A DNA stretch of 64,000 nucleotides from Vibrio tubiashii. GTDB taxonomy: Bacteria > Pseudomonadota > Gammaproteobacteria > Enterobacterales > Vibrionaceae. The notes under the pieces are model-generated. The model worked only from the letters and a program-made list of their open reading frames with translations, had not been told where the DNA came from and did not search any database. Every line of letters starts with the position of its first letter. The first letter of the stretch is position 1. The translations under genes and the position numbers were made by a program. This document shows positions 48,950-58,062 of the stretch, piece by piece. Location: contig NZ_CP117029.1 of assembly GCF_028551255.1 (NCBI RefSeq), positions 2,294,001 to 2,358,000 of the forward strand, read 5' to 3'.

Positions 48950-49192
48950 TCAACATACTTCCTTTGGTTTTGTAGCTCGACTGACTTGCATTCGATAATA
49001 ACCATCCTTCTCTTCACAGATTAGTTCAAATAAGTGTTTTTGAAGATACTGAGTAATATCTGCGAAAGAACTGGTATCAGAAACCAGCAGTAGAGTTTGC
49101 TCTCCAGCAACCAAATTTTTTGTGTGACGCTTAGCAAGTAACAGTGCCATAGGGCAACGTTCTTGGCGTAAATCCAAAATATTCGGTTCCAT
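48950..49192 (-). CDS. TusA-like sulfurtransferase
   Basis: An 80-residue protein of the SirA/TusA fold. The characteristic LDLRQERCPMALLLAK segment carries the CPM cysteine (Cys14) that accepts persulfide sulfur in this family. It directly precedes perM without a gap (TGA-ATG), so the two are cotranslated. It is a paralogue-type TusA rather than the canonical tRNA thiolation protein; its partner is unknown. Confidence 0.88.
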   Translation of the reverse strand: MEPNILDLRQERCPMALLLAKRHTKNLVAGEQTLLLVSDTSSFADITQYLQKHLFELICEEKDGYYRMQVSRATKPKEVC

Positions 49193-49437
49193 TCTTTCGC
49201 TCGATGCTTATTATTACAGGTAGGTATTGTATAGTGTTTTTTTGCAGGCGTCAGTGCAAATAATGGCGGCAAGCTCACGACTGTTACCTATTAGTGAATG
49301 GTTGTTTTTGCATTCACTGAATGAATCACTTAACGAATTGGAAACCATCTCTACGATATGGTGTCCAAGCGTATACCCGTCTTGCTAATATAAGCTTAGC
49401 AAGGATGAAAAAATCAACGGAGTATTACCTGTCCAAT

Positions 49438-50892
49438 ATGTTTAAACATACGCGCTCACTCGTTTGTCTTTGTCTCGCCACCGCTTTAAGCACTCCGGCT
49501 CCAACTCTAGCAGACAATTTAAACCTTCCCGATATCGGCACGGCGGCTAGCGGCACTTTGACTATCGCTCAAGAGCTGCAATACGGCGATGCCTATATGC
49601 GTATGCTTCGTAGCAGTTCGCCAATCATTAATGACCCGGTACTGAATGAATATATTGATAGCTTAGGCCACCGCCTTGTCGCCAATGCGTCAGATGTGAA
49701 AACGCCGTTTACCTTCTTCATGATTCGCGACCGTAATATCAACGCATTTGCGTTTTTCGGTGGTTATGTCGCGCTTCATTCCGGCCTGTTTCTTTACGCT
49801 CAAAGTGAAAGTGAACTGGCTTCTGTTGTCGCACACGAAATTGCTCATGTAACCCAACGCCACTTAGCGCGAAGTATGGAAGAGCAAGCAAGACGTTCCC
49901 CAGCAACATTGGCCGCTTTAGCGGGTTCTTTATTATTAGCGATCGCATCACCGCAAGCCGGTATGGCGGCAATTACTGCAACCACTGCGGGTAATATGCA
50001 GGGTCAAATCAACTATACTCGCAGCAACGAAAAAGAGGCTGACCGATTTGGCATCAGCACCATGGCGAAAGCGGGCTTTGATGTAAATGCCATGCCACGA
50101 TTTTTTGGCCGCCTAGCCGATGAATTCCGCTATGCGAGTAAGCCACCACCAATGCTGCTGACTCACCCGCTACCTGAAGATCGTATTACCGACAGCCGTG
50201 CCCGCGCGCAAAACTACCCTGCTCGTCGAGTCGACCCTTCGTTAAATTACCACCTTGCCCGCGCTAGAGTGGTGGCTCGCTATACGGGTATCGAAGGTAA
50301 AGCCGCCCTCGATTGGATGAATCGTAAAGAGAAAAGAGCACCAGAGAATATCAAGCCTTCTCTTCAATATGGTAAAGCTTTAGTTTACTTAGACACTAAT
50401 CAACTTGAAGAAGCGCACACCATTTTACAAAGCCTATTAAAGCTTGATGCTTATAACCGTTTTTATCTGGATGCGATGTCTGACCTCTATATCGCAATGA
50501 AACAACCCGAGAAAGCAGAACAAATGCTTAAGCGCTCTTTAAAATCGGCACCTAACAATGCGGTACTGACGATCAACTACGCTAACGTTTTGATGGAGCA
50601 AGATAAAAACGAAGAAGCGATAAAAGTACTACAGCGTTACACCCATGATAATCCAAAAGATGTGAATGGCTGGCACTTACTGTCTGAAGCCAATATTCAC
50701 CTAGGTGTCAGTGACGAAGACTTAGCCGCACGCGCTGAAATCCTCGCGCTAAAAGCAAATTGGAACAAAGCCATTCAGTATTACACCCAAGCTAGCCAAA
50801 TCGCTGAGCTAGGAAGCTTGAAGCAAGCAAGATATGATGCCCGCATTGACCAGCTCATGGTTCAAAGGGATCGTTTCTTTGCTCTACAATAA
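49438..50892 (+). CDS. bepA: M48 metalloprotease BepA (YfgC)
   Basis: Periplasmic zinc protease/chaperone that matures LptD and degrades stalled outer-membrane proteins. It has a signal peptide ending near PTLA-DN, then the M48 catalytic domain with the HEIAHVTQRH zinc motif and the third ligand in NEKEADRFG, and a C-terminal TPR domain (about residues 300-484). The start is uncertain: the frame extends to 49321 with other ATGs at 49321 and 49405. The ATG at 49438 (MFKHTRSL) gives a normal signal peptide, although GGAG lies about 15 bases upstream. It is followed by yfgD, as in E. coli. Confidence 0.9.
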   Translation: MFKHTRSLVCLCLATALSTPAPTLADNLNLPDIGTAASGTLTIAQELQYGDAYMRMLRSSSPIINDPVLNEYIDSLGHRLVANASDVKTPFTFFMIRDRNINAFAFFGGYVALHSGLFLYAQSESELASVVAHEIAHVTQRHLARSMEEQARRSPATLAALAGSLLLAIASPQAGMAAITATTAGNMQGQINYTRSNEKEADRFGISTMAKAGFDVNAMPRFFGRLADEFRYASKPPPMLLTHPLPEDRITDSRARAQNYPARRVDPSLNYHLARARVVARYTGIEGKAALDWMNRKEKRAPENIKPSLQYGKALVYLDTNQLEEAHTILQSLLKLDAYNRFYLDAMSDLYIAMKQPEKAEQMLKRSLKSAPNNAVLTINYANVLMEQDKNEEAIKVLQRYTHDNPKDVNGWHLLSEANIHLGVSDEDLAARAEILALKANWNKAIQYYTQASQIAELGSLKQARYDARIDQLMVQRDRFFALQ

Positions 50893-50909
50893 TAAATGGA
50901 GAAAACTCT

Positions 50910-51254
50910 ATGTCAGTCGTGATTTATCACAACCCTCGATGCTCTAAAAGCCGTCAAACACTGGCTCTGTTAGAAGAAAAGAACATTCAACCAGAAATCG
51001 TTAAATACCTAGATACGCCACCGAGTATCGATGAGCTGAAAACACTGATGGTTCAACTGGGTGTTTCACAAGTACGCGATATGATGCGCACCAAAGAAGA
51101 TATCTACAAAGAACTGGAACTCAAGTCTGCCGATGATGAGACCTTGTTTAAAGCTATGGTTGAAAACCCAAAACTGATTGAGCGCCCAATTGTTGTCGCG
51201 AATGGTAAGGCGAAGCATGGTCGACCACCGGAGCAAGTACTAGACATTCTATGA
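50910..51254 (+). CDS. arsC: Glutaredoxin-dependent arsenate-reductase-like protein (YfgD)
   Basis: A 114-residue ArsC/Spx-fold protein. The active-site Cys is in YHNPRCSKSRQTL (residue 11) and the oxyanion-binding Arg in IERPIVVANGKAKHGRPP. It is closest to E. coli YfgD, a chromosomal ArsC relative next to bepA, rather than to an ars operon enzyme; true arsenate reduction is likely but unproved. GGAGAAAA precedes the start. Its stop overlaps the next ATG. Confidence 0.9.
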   Translation: MSVVIYHNPRCSKSRQTLALLEEKNIQPEIVKYLDTPPSIDELKTLMVQLGVSQVRDMMRTKEDIYKELELKSADDETLFKAMVENPKLIERPIVVANGKAKHGRPPEQVLDIL

Positions 51255-51820
51255 GTTGCCAAATCGTCGTCTTGTATTACAGTCGACATGGTTCGACACA
51301 AGCTATTGCTCGGCAGATAGCGCGAGGGGTGGAGTCCATCCCTCAGTGTGAAGCGGTTTTGCGCACGGTTGATGAAATTGAAGGCCAAAGCACCGCGGAT
51401 GACCCTATCATCACGCTCAATGAATTAAAGCACTGCCACGGCCTAGCGATGGGTAGCCCTGTTTGGTTTGGCAATATGGCGGCTCCGCTTAAGCATTTCT
51501 GGGACAAGACCACCTCTGCTTGGATATCTGGAGACCTGATCGACAAGCCTGCGTGTGTGTTTACCTCCTCATCTAGCCTGCATGGCGGCCAAGAGACCAC
51601 GCTGCAAAGCATGATGCTTCCCTTGTTGCACCACGGCATGATGATTATGGGTATCCCATACTCGCAGCCTAAGCTTCATACCACGCAAAGTGGGGGAACT
51701 CCCTACGGAGCAACGTCGGTAAGTTCTTCTGGTTCGACACTCAGCGAAGATGAAATTGAACTATCGCAACAACTCGGCAAGCGCTTAGCTCAAACTGCTT
51801 TAAAATTGAAGGATCAATAA
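51251..51820 (+). CDS. WrbA-type NAD(P)H:quinone oxidoreductase
   Basis: A 189-residue flavodoxin-fold enzyme of the WrbA family, reducing quinones by two electrons. The FMN-binding N terminus is VVLYYSRHGSTQAIARQIARG, followed by GSPVWFGNMAAPLKHFWDKT and the FTSSSSLHGGQETTL loop, typical of WrbA. It overlaps arsC by four bases and is followed after two bases by the DUF2069 gene. Confidence 0.9.
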   Translation: MSCQIVVLYYSRHGSTQAIARQIARGVESIPQCEAVLRTVDEIEGQSTADDPIITLNELKHCHGLAMGSPVWFGNMAAPLKHFWDKTTSAWISGDLIDKPACVFTSSSSLHGGQETTLQSMMLPLLHHGMMIMGIPYSQPKLHTTQSGGTPYGATSVSSSGSTLSEDEIELSQQLGKRLAQTALKLKDQ

Positions 51821-51822
51821 TC

Positions 51823-52248
51823 ATGCAAGAGATGCAATCAACAACTAAGCTTTATCGCCTATTGGCTCTGTTTGGTAATCTTGCTCTACTCGCTTGGATC
51901 ATGATTTGGCAGCTATCGCTTTCTCCACACCCACATATCAGTAGTACTACGCTAGCGATTGCTTGGGCGGTGCCGCTTCTGCTTCCATTACCAGGCATTT
52001 TAGCCGGAAAGCCATACACTCACGCATGGGCAAACTTTGTTTTAATGCTCTACTTCCTGCATGGCTTTACGATTTTGTACGTCGATGATGGTGAACGTTG
52101 GCTAGCGGTTGTTGAGCTTGTGCTTACTACACTCGCTTTCTTCGGCAATATTCTTTACGCCAGAGAGAGAGGTAAAGAGCTAGGTATGAAATTGAAAAGA
52201 TTGTCCAAAGTCGAAAAAGAAGAAAAAGCACGCTTCGAGTCGGAATAG
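51823..52248 (+). CDS. DUF2069 membrane protein
   Basis: A 141-residue inner-membrane protein with four predicted helices. The PLLLPLPGILAGKPYTHAWANFVLMLYFLHG segment identifies DUF2069. The C terminus is charged and helical. Function is unknown. It ends the arsC-wrbA-DUF2069 run. Confidence 0.88.
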   Translation: MQEMQSTTKLYRLLALFGNLALLAWIMIWQLSLSPHPHISSTTLAIAWAVPLLLPLPGILAGKPYTHAWANFVLMLYFLHGFTILYVDDGERWLAVVELVLTTLAFFGNILYARERGKELGMKLKRLSKVEKEEKARFESE

Positions 52249-52285
52249 TACCTATCGAATTAAATAGATAATTCTTCTGGTTGAT

Positions 52286-52318
52286 GTAAAAAAGGGTCTG
52301 GAATTCCAGACCCTTTCT
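52286..52318. terminator. Bidirectional terminator between DUF2069 and DUF2066 genes
   Basis: Stem AAAGGGTCTGGA/TCCAGACCCTTT, with the EcoRI-type GAATTC at its apex, serves two convergent genes. Confidence 0.88.
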
Positions 52319-52325
52319 CTATTTA

Positions 52326-53588
52326 TTACTGCTCACTGGTAACTTCTAGCTCAGTTATCTCGCTGTCCGTTGAGGCGTCTGTTTGAACCTCTTCAGCAGC
52401 CGGAGCAACATACGGCTTACCTTGCCACTCAAACAGTAAAATCATCTCCGCTGGAATCACTTCCGGCGCAGCTTCAATAGCCTGTACTGGCTCAAAAGGT
52501 TCTACCTCGTTGCCTTGAGCTAGGTTATCAACCTCGACAGGTAATGTCTCAATAGAAGGTTCAATCACTTCAGGAGCGATAACTTGCGGCTCATCAGTGA
52601 CACTTTCTAGCTGAGTCACATCGCGCATACGGCGCACTTCTTGTTCAAACTCTTGTTGAGTAGACAGTAGGTGCACGTTGAATGTCACTTGATTACCTTG
52701 AATTTTAAGGATATCAATCGATGCCACTGAACTTAGCTTCTTCAGTTGGTTCTCTAAAGTAAAAAAGCTCACTGCATCATTAAGCTCAGTAAAGCGAACT
52801 TTTACCGCTTCAGAAGACTCACTTGCAACAACAACTGCGCTCTTCTTGGCATAGTAATCACTGATCTGGTTGATCATTTTATCCGCAGCATCGATACCAT
52901 TGTTAGACCCTGCTAAAGGAGCCTGACGAGTAACACCAATTGAAGCAGGACGCTGATCATATAAGGTCCATCTTAAGCTATTGCCTTGCGCTTTCACCAC
53001 CAGCACACCATCAACTGGATAACGCTGACTCGCTTGGCCTACAGGTTGAATGAAACCACCCCATAAATCAGAGACAGCAACACCTGTGATATCATCGAAA
53101 TCACCGACAGGTACGGTGAGTGGCAGGCCGCGTTTTAGTGCTTGCTGCTTCATTTGGTCTAACACCAATGATGGTGAGTGCTCCCAAATGATGTTGCGAT
53201 CCGCTTGCCCTTCTTCGACTAACCAAACCAATAGATTCGCACGAGCGGCAGGCCAAATCGGCAACTGAGCTTGACTCAATAGTGAACGTATATGAGGCGC
53301 ACTAAACACCATGCGTAATGATTGCTGCTCATTAACTTGACCGTAGCTAAGTTGAGCCACGTATTGAGAACTCTGTTTAAGCGCCTTTTGCACCACTTCA
53401 TTAGACACCGCATTACGGTCACCTGAAGCACGCACTATCACTTCTTTCATGCCTTCAGCTCGCGCTTTAGCATCGGCATTGTCAGCCGCTTGGTCTAATA
53501 CAACTTCCGTTTGGTATAGGTCGACATTGGTTAAAGCCAATGCAGGTAGAGCGACCAGACCCAAAATGAACAAAGCTAGATGACGCAT
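52326..53588 (-). CDS. DUF2066 exported protein
   Basis: A 420-residue protein with a signal peptide ending near ALPALA-LT. The N-terminal part NVDLYQTEVVLDQAADNADAKARAEGMKEVIVRASGD is diagnostic of DUF2066. The last 100 residues are acidic and low in complexity, with many Glu, Pro and Val. Function is unknown; in vibrios it is usually found beside purMN and uraA, and here it is divergent from uraA. No lipobox is present. Confidence 0.88.
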   Translation of the reverse strand: MRHLALFILGLVALPALALTNVDLYQTEVVLDQAADNADAKARAEGMKEVIVRASGDRNAVSNEVVQKALKQSSQYVAQLSYGQVNEQQSLRMVFSAPHIRSLLSQAQLPIWPAARANLLVWLVEEGQADRNIIWEHSPSLVLDQMKQQALKRGLPLTVPVGDFDDITGVAVSDLWGGFIQPVGQASQRYPVDGVLVVKAQGNSLRWTLYDQRPASIGVTRQAPLAGSNNGIDAADKMINQISDYYAKKSAVVVASESSEAVKVRFTELNDAVSFFTLENQLKKLSSVASIDILKIQGNQVTFNVHLLSTQQEFEQEVRRMRDVTQLESVTDEPQVIAPEVIEPSIETLPVEVDNLAQGNEVEPFEPVQAIEAAPEVIPAEMILLFEWQGKPYVAPAAEEVQTDASTDSEITELEVTSEQ

Positions 53589-53752
53589 ACACTTCCTAAG
53601 ATCAGTTTCTTACACGTTAAACGTTGATGATAAGCAACTATCGAGACCGGAGCAACTAAAGGTCTAGAAACTTAGCTTGATTCTAAATTTCCCTTCACAA
53701 AGCCATCACATTGACGAATAGATAAATAGTGAATTATTTGATCCAGTTCAGA

Positions 53753-53768
53753 TTGCAAACGTTTGGCA
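53753..53768. promoter_or_regulatory. PurR-like box upstream of uraA
   Basis: TTGCAAACGTTTGGCA contains the PurR core GCAAACGTTTG (consensus ACGCAAACGTTTGCGT) and lies about 80 bases before uraA. Confidence 0.55.
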
Positions 53769-53848
53769 TAATGATAAAATCCCGCGAATTTTATTTTTGT
53801 TGAGCAGTTTCATACTGCTTTTAGCTTTGCCACTTAAAGGAATAACCC

Positions 53849-55093
53849 ATGAAAAACGCCATTCAAGGTGCGCAGATGTTGTTTGTCGCATTTGGGGCTC
53901 TTGTATTAGTTCCATTGCTGACAGGATTAGATCCTAGTGTTGCTCTATTTGGTGCAGGTGTCGGAACCCTTCTATTTCAACTTGTTACCCGCCGCTCTGT
54001 TCCTATCTTCCTTGCTTCTTCATTCGCTTTTATCGCTCCTATCCTTTACGGTGTGCAAACTTGGGGAGTCCCAGCAACCATGGGCGGCCTAATGGCAGCG
54101 GGTTGTGTTTACGTTGCGATGGGTGCGCTGATCAAAGTACGTGGCGTTGAAATCATTCACAAACTGCTTCCACCGGTTGTGGTCGGCCCGGTAATCATGG
54201 TTATCGGTTTGGGTCTAGCTCCAGTCGCTGTCAACATGGCGCTAGGTAAAGTAGACGGCTCTCAAGTGATCGACGCAGATGCTTCACTGGTTATTTCAGT
54301 TGCTTCTCTGCTTACCACTATCGTTTTAAGTGTGTTCGCGAAAGGTTTCCTAAAACTAACCCCTATTCTAGGCGGTATTGTTGTCGGCTACGCTTTGAGC
54401 CTTGGTTACGGCATTGTCGATTTCACACCAGTACAAGAAGCGGCTTGGTTCGCTCTACCAAACTTTACAACGCCTGAATTTAACATCAACGCGATCCTAT
54501 TTATGATCCCGGTCGCGATTGCTCCGGCTGTAGAACACGTCGGCGATATGCTAGCAATTTCGAACGTGACGGGCAAAAACTACATTAAGAAACCAGGTTT
54601 GCACCGCACAATTACCGGTGACGGGGTGGCGACCATCGCAGCGTCAATGGTTGGTGCACCACCAAATACCACCTACTCTGAGGTAACAGGCGCGGTCATG
54701 CTGACTAAAGCATTTAACCCAGTCATCATGACATGGGCAGCGGTAAGTGCCATTGTTCTCGCTTTAGTTGGGAAACTCGGCGCTGTGCTACAAACCATCC
54801 CTATGCCTGTTATGGGCGGCATCATGATCCTATTGTTTGGCTCGATTGCGACGGTGGGTTTAAACACACTGATTAAAAACAATGTTGACCTTCACAAGTC
54901 TCGCAACCTAGTCATCGTTGCTATTACCTTAGTGTTTGGTATCGGTGGTATGGCTTTCGGTATCGGTGAATTCAGCCTACAAGGTGTCAGCCTGTGTGGT
55001 ATCGTGGCGATTCTACTTAACCTTGTTCTACCAAGAGATTTGGGCGAGAACCACGTCGTGGATAATGCTCAGATGGAAGAAGAAACGAAGTAG
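53849..55093 (+). CDS. uraA: Uracil permease
   Basis: Proton-coupled uracil importer of the NCS2 (nucleobase-ascorbate) family in the inner membrane, 414 residues with 14 helices. The substrate-binding Glu-His pair is in IAPAVEHVGDMLAISNVTG (about residue 230), and the second site is in VGAPPNTTYSEVTGAV. AAAGGAA precedes the ATG. A PurR-like box upstream fits pyrimidine/purine control as in enteric upp-uraA. The final G of its TAG stop is the first base of a heptamer repeat. Confidence 0.94.
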   Translation: MKNAIQGAQMLFVAFGALVLVPLLTGLDPSVALFGAGVGTLLFQLVTRRSVPIFLASSFAFIAPILYGVQTWGVPATMGGLMAAGCVYVAMGALIKVRGVEIIHKLLPPVVVGPVIMVIGLGLAPVAVNMALGKVDGSQVIDADASLVISVASLLTTIVLSVFAKGFLKLTPILGGIVVGYALSLGYGIVDFTPVQEAAWFALPNFTTPEFNINAILFMIPVAIAPAVEHVGDMLAISNVTGKNYIKKPGLHRTITGDGVATIAASMVGAPPNTTYSEVTGAVMLTKAFNPVIMTWAAVSAIVLALVGKLGAVLQTIPMPVMGGIMILLFGSIATVGLNTLIKNNVDLHKSRNLVIVAITLVFGIGGMAFGIGEFSLQGVSLCGIVAILLNLVLPRDLGENHVVDNAQMEEETK

Positions 55094-55190
55094 AATCGAG
55101 AATCGAGAATCGAGAATCGAGAATCGAGAATCGAGAATCGAGAATCGAGAATCGAGAATCGAGAATCGAGAATCGAGAATCGAGAATCGA
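55093..55190. repeat. Heptanucleotide tandem repeat (GAATCGA)14
   Basis: Ninety-eight bases consist of exactly 14 perfect copies of GAATCGA, starting at the last base of the uraA stop codon. Because seven is not a multiple of three, all frames on both strands stay open and read heptapeptide periodicities (RIENRES on plus). Confidence 0.95.
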
Positions 55191-55260
55191 ACAGTTTTGG
55201 AGGGTTGGCGTTTTGCGTCAACCCTTTTTTGGAGAACTAGAAAACTAGAAAACTGTGTCT

Positions 55261-55390
55261 TCCAAAGGACAAGTCCTGTCAACACTCTATAAAACTTTTA
55301 GCAGGGCACAGCCCGATCCCGTTTTCCCGAAACGAAGTGTTCCATAGGGCGCAGCCCGTTCCAAAATCCCGAAGGACGAAGTCCGTTCCC
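55261..55390. repeat. Cluster of short GG(A/G)C...G(T/C)CC hairpin modules
   Basis: Four small inverted repeats follow one another: GGAC-AA-GTCC (55267-55276), GGGC-ACA-GCCC (55304-55314), GGGC-GCA-GCCC (55347-55357) and GGAC-GAA-GTCC (55374-55384). Three are followed by G(T/A)TCC, and the last is preceded by CGAA. No gene is visible in 55191-55397. Confidence 0.65.
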
Positions 55391-55397
55391 TAACTCC

Positions 55398-55871
55398 CTA
55401 CCCACACAACTCGGCAAACTGACCGCGGGTTAGGCTTGCTAAATCTTGCGGTGATAACTCAATTTCTAAACCTCGTTTACCCGCGCTGACACAGATCGTT
55501 TCTTGTCCAACGGCACTTTGATGGATAAACGTTGGTAGAGCCTTTTTTTGTCCAAGTGGGCTGATGCCTCCCACGACATACCCTGTGGTTTTCTGCGCAA
55601 TGTCCGGATTAGCCATCTCTGCTTTTTTGCCTTTTGCCGCTTTGGCTGCCTGCTTTAAGTTAAGCTTCTGGTCAACTGGGATCACTGCAACCGCGAGGTT
55701 TTTCGCCTCTCCATTTAGGCAAAATAGCAAGGTTTTAAACACCTGTTCAGGATTTTGACCAAGAGCCTCTACCGCCTCTAAACCATAGCTTACAGCTCTA
55801 GGGTCATGATGGTATTGGTGAATGGTGTGAGCAATTTTTTTCTTCTTAGCGAGATTTATTGCAGGAGTCAT
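55398..55871 (-). CDS. ybaK: Cys-tRNA(Pro) deacylase YbaK
   Basis: Editing enzyme that hydrolyses Cys-tRNA(Pro) made in error by prolyl-tRNA synthetase. The 157-residue protein has the YbaK/ProX fold, with the catalytic Lys in EQVFKTLLF (about residue 44) and GYVVGGISPLGQKKALPTFI. GGAGG precedes the ATG at 55871; the 13 codons upstream lie in the nutA terminator. It starts just after that terminator on the same strand. Confidence 0.93.
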   Translation of the reverse strand: MTPAINLAKKKKIAHTIHQYHHDPRAVSYGLEAVEALGQNPEQVFKTLLFCLNGEAKNLAVAVIPVDQKLNLKQAAKAAKGKKAEMANPDIAQKTTGYVVGGISPLGQKKALPTFIHQSAVGQETICVSAGKRGLEIELSPQDLASLTRGQFAELCG

Positions 55872-55896
55872 ACTCCCTCCAACTGTAGACAAACAA

Positions 55897-55924
55897 AAAG
55901 CGCTGCCCAAATGAGCAGCGCTTT
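55897..55924 (-). terminator. Terminator after nutA
   Basis: Stem AAAGCGCTGC/GCAGCGCTTT with T run on the minus strand. Confidence 0.88.
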
Positions 55925-55955
55925 AGCTTAAAGACCGTTATAAGTTGGTGTCAAC

Positions 55956-57617
55956 TTACTTGTAAACAATCTCACCTGATGGTGCGTATTTGTTCACGTC
56001 GATTGGGCTGTTTGACTCTAAGTACTCTTTTAGTACTTCTGCATCAACGAAACCAGTGTTAACAAAGCCTGGGTGACCCATTAGTTTAGGGTAGCCGTCA
56101 CCGCCTGATGCGTTGAAGCTAGGCACTGTAAAGCGGTAAGTTTCGTCTAGGCGAAGTTGTTTGCCACCGATGAACACGTTTGAAACTTTACCATCAGCAA
56201 CTGTCATCGAGATACCTGCGAACTGAGCGTATGCACCAGAGTCTACCGGCTTAGTTGCAACAACGTTTAGGTAATCCATCACTTCTTGACCAGACATGTC
56301 TGTGTAAGTCAGGATATTGCCAAATGGTTGTACCGTCAGTACGTCTTTGTATGTCACTTCACCCGCAGCGATAGAATCACGCACACCACCAGAGTTCATT
56401 ACAGCAAAGTCAGCTTTCGCGCGCTCCATATGAGCCGTTGCGATTAGACGACCTAGGTTAGTCTGTTGGAAACGAACTACGTTACGGTCACCTTCCAGCT
56501 TGCCGTTAGTTTCAGCAATCTTAACGTCTAGCTGCGCTTTACCTTTTTCTTGGTAAGGGCGTAAGAACTCTAGCAGTTCTGTATCTTCTGCGATCTCATC
56601 TTCGATAAGAACACGCTGCTTCTTACCGTCAATTTTAACCTTCTTCTTCAGGTTAACTGGGATTAGGTCGTAGCTCACCATTTGTAGCTCGCCGTTACGG
56701 AATTCGTAATCAGCACGGCCTACATATTTACCCCACTCGTGCGCCTGAACAATGTAGGTGCCGTTTTGTAGGTCTGGCTTACACTCATCAGAAGGCTTGA
56801 AGTTTTTCTTAACAACGTTTGGCGCTTCCATACATACAGGTTCTTGCGAGTGACCACCAACGATCATATCTAGAGAACCTTCATCTAGGTAACGAGCTAG
56901 TGCTACATCACCAGGTGCGTTTACGCCACGCTTACCATCTTCGTAGTGACCCATGTGAGTAACCGCGAAGATAAGATCTGGTTTTTCAGTTTTCTCAAGC
57001 TCAGCGATTAGCTGCTTCGCTTCTTCTTTAGGGTCACGGAAATCGATGCCACCGATAAATTCTGGGTTACCGATTTTCTGCGTATCTTCTGTCGTTAGAC
57101 CGATAACAGCAACTTTAATACCCTGTAGGTCAAACATCTCGTAAGCCTGGAACATACGCTCGCCAGTCTCTTTGTCGTAGATGTTTGCAGAAAGCATTGG
57201 GAAATTCGCCCACTCTTTCTGTTTCATCAGAACTTCAAGAGGGTTATCAAACTCGTGGTTACCAAGTGCCATAGCATCGTAACCAATTTTGCTCATGCCT
57301 TTGAAATCTGGTTCAGCATCTTGTAGATCTGACTCTGGAACACCAGTGTTGATGTCACCACCAGATAGCAGTAGCGAGCTACCACCTTCTGCAGCAATCT
57401 CTGCGCGAAGCTCATCAATCAGTGTTTTACGAGCAGCCATGCCGTACTCGCCGTATTTGTTCTGCCAGAAGCGACCGTGGTGGTCGTTAGTATGTAGAAC
57501 AGTCAACTTATAAGTTTTGTCTGCTTCCCACTCGTGTTGTGGTGCCGTTGCACAACCAGCTAGAGTTGCCAGGATAGCTGCGCTAATAGCGCTTTTTACG
57601 ATCAGGCCTTGCTTCAT
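55956..57617 (-). CDS. nutA: 5'-nucleotidase NutA
   Basis: Outer-membrane lipoprotein 5'-nucleotidase of vibrios that dephosphorylates external nucleotides so nucleosides can be imported. The 553-residue precursor has a lipobox LAGC (about residues 19-22). The calcineurin-like domain shows TVLHTNDHHGRFW, GGDINTGVPESD, ALGNHEFDNP, THMGHYE and GGHSQEP, all metal ligands. The C-terminal 5'-nucleotidase domain holds NSGGVRDSI and the substrate-stacking YAQFAGI and FNASGGDGYP. AAAGGT precedes the ATG at 57617; upstream codons are not needed. The long upstream region carries PurR-like and Zur-like sites. Confidence 0.95.
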   Translation of the reverse strand: MKQGLIVKSAISAAILATLAGCATAPQHEWEADKTYKLTVLHTNDHHGRFWQNKYGEYGMAARKTLIDELRAEIAAEGGSSLLLSGGDINTGVPESDLQDAEPDFKGMSKIGYDAMALGNHEFDNPLEVLMKQKEWANFPMLSANIYDKETGERMFQAYEMFDLQGIKVAVIGLTTEDTQKIGNPEFIGGIDFRDPKEEAKQLIAELEKTEKPDLIFAVTHMGHYEDGKRGVNAPGDVALARYLDEGSLDMIVGGHSQEPVCMEAPNVVKKNFKPSDECKPDLQNGTYIVQAHEWGKYVGRADYEFRNGELQMVSYDLIPVNLKKKVKIDGKKQRVLIEDEIAEDTELLEFLRPYQEKGKAQLDVKIAETNGKLEGDRNVVRFQQTNLGRLIATAHMERAKADFAVMNSGGVRDSIAAGEVTYKDVLTVQPFGNILTYTDMSGQEVMDYLNVVATKPVDSGAYAQFAGISMTVADGKVSNVFIGGKQLRLDETYRFTVPSFNASGGDGYPKLMGHPGFVNTGFVDAEVLKEYLESNSPIDVNKYAPSGEIVYK

Positions 57618-57848
57618 TGTCATACCTTTTGAACTTTTAGGGGTTTCCACTGCTTTTTTATACTGCTCTCTGTGAATAGACAGACTTGGAAAATAACAGG
57701 CTGAGAGAGCAGTAAAACTTGAACTAGTTTAAATTAAGGTGACGAAAGTGACACTTGAATTTCATATTTATGATGACTAGATCACTCTTAATAACTATTA
57801 ATCATGTAATAAATGCTCAGAATTACACAGGCGCAAATATAAGATCAC

Positions 57849-57864
57849 AAGCAAACGTTTGTCT
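57849..57864. promoter_or_regulatory. PurR-like box upstream of nutA
   Basis: AAGCAAACGTTTGTCT agrees with ACGCAAACGTTTGCGT at 13 of 16 positions, including the full GCAAACGTTTG core. It lies about 230 bases before nutA. Confidence 0.6.
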
Positions 57865-57963
57865 GAGATAAACAACGTTTTAGACGCTATTGTGACTTAG
57901 GTTATTTAATCAACATAAAAGGCGAACTTCGCGAATATTAACAACCGAACGCGACCAGTTTTC

Positions 57964-57977
57964 GTTATGTTATAACA
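57964..57977. promoter_or_regulatory. Zur-like palindrome copy 1
   Basis: GTTATGTTATAACA contains the 10-base palindrome TGTTATAACA and resembles gammaproteobacterial Zur sites. An exact second copy starts 99 bases to the right. Confidence 0.45.
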
Positions 57978-58062
57978 AAACAAATACCGGAAATTTAATA
58001 TGGGAATGGCAACAAGATGTGATTTTTTATTGAATGACCAAGATCTAATTGTGCAGATAATT

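Noticed and set aside
55093..55190. CRISPR array
   Set aside because: The 7-base units have no spacers, and no cas gene is in the window.
54936..55292. Open frames through the heptamer repeat on both strands
   Set aside because: A 7-base repeat without stops is open in every frame; the plus frame overlaps uraA out of frame and neither has a ribosome binding site.
55897..55924. Extended YbaK start at 55910
   Set aside because: The extra residues are encoded by the nutA terminator hairpin, and GGAGG directs the ATG at 55871.
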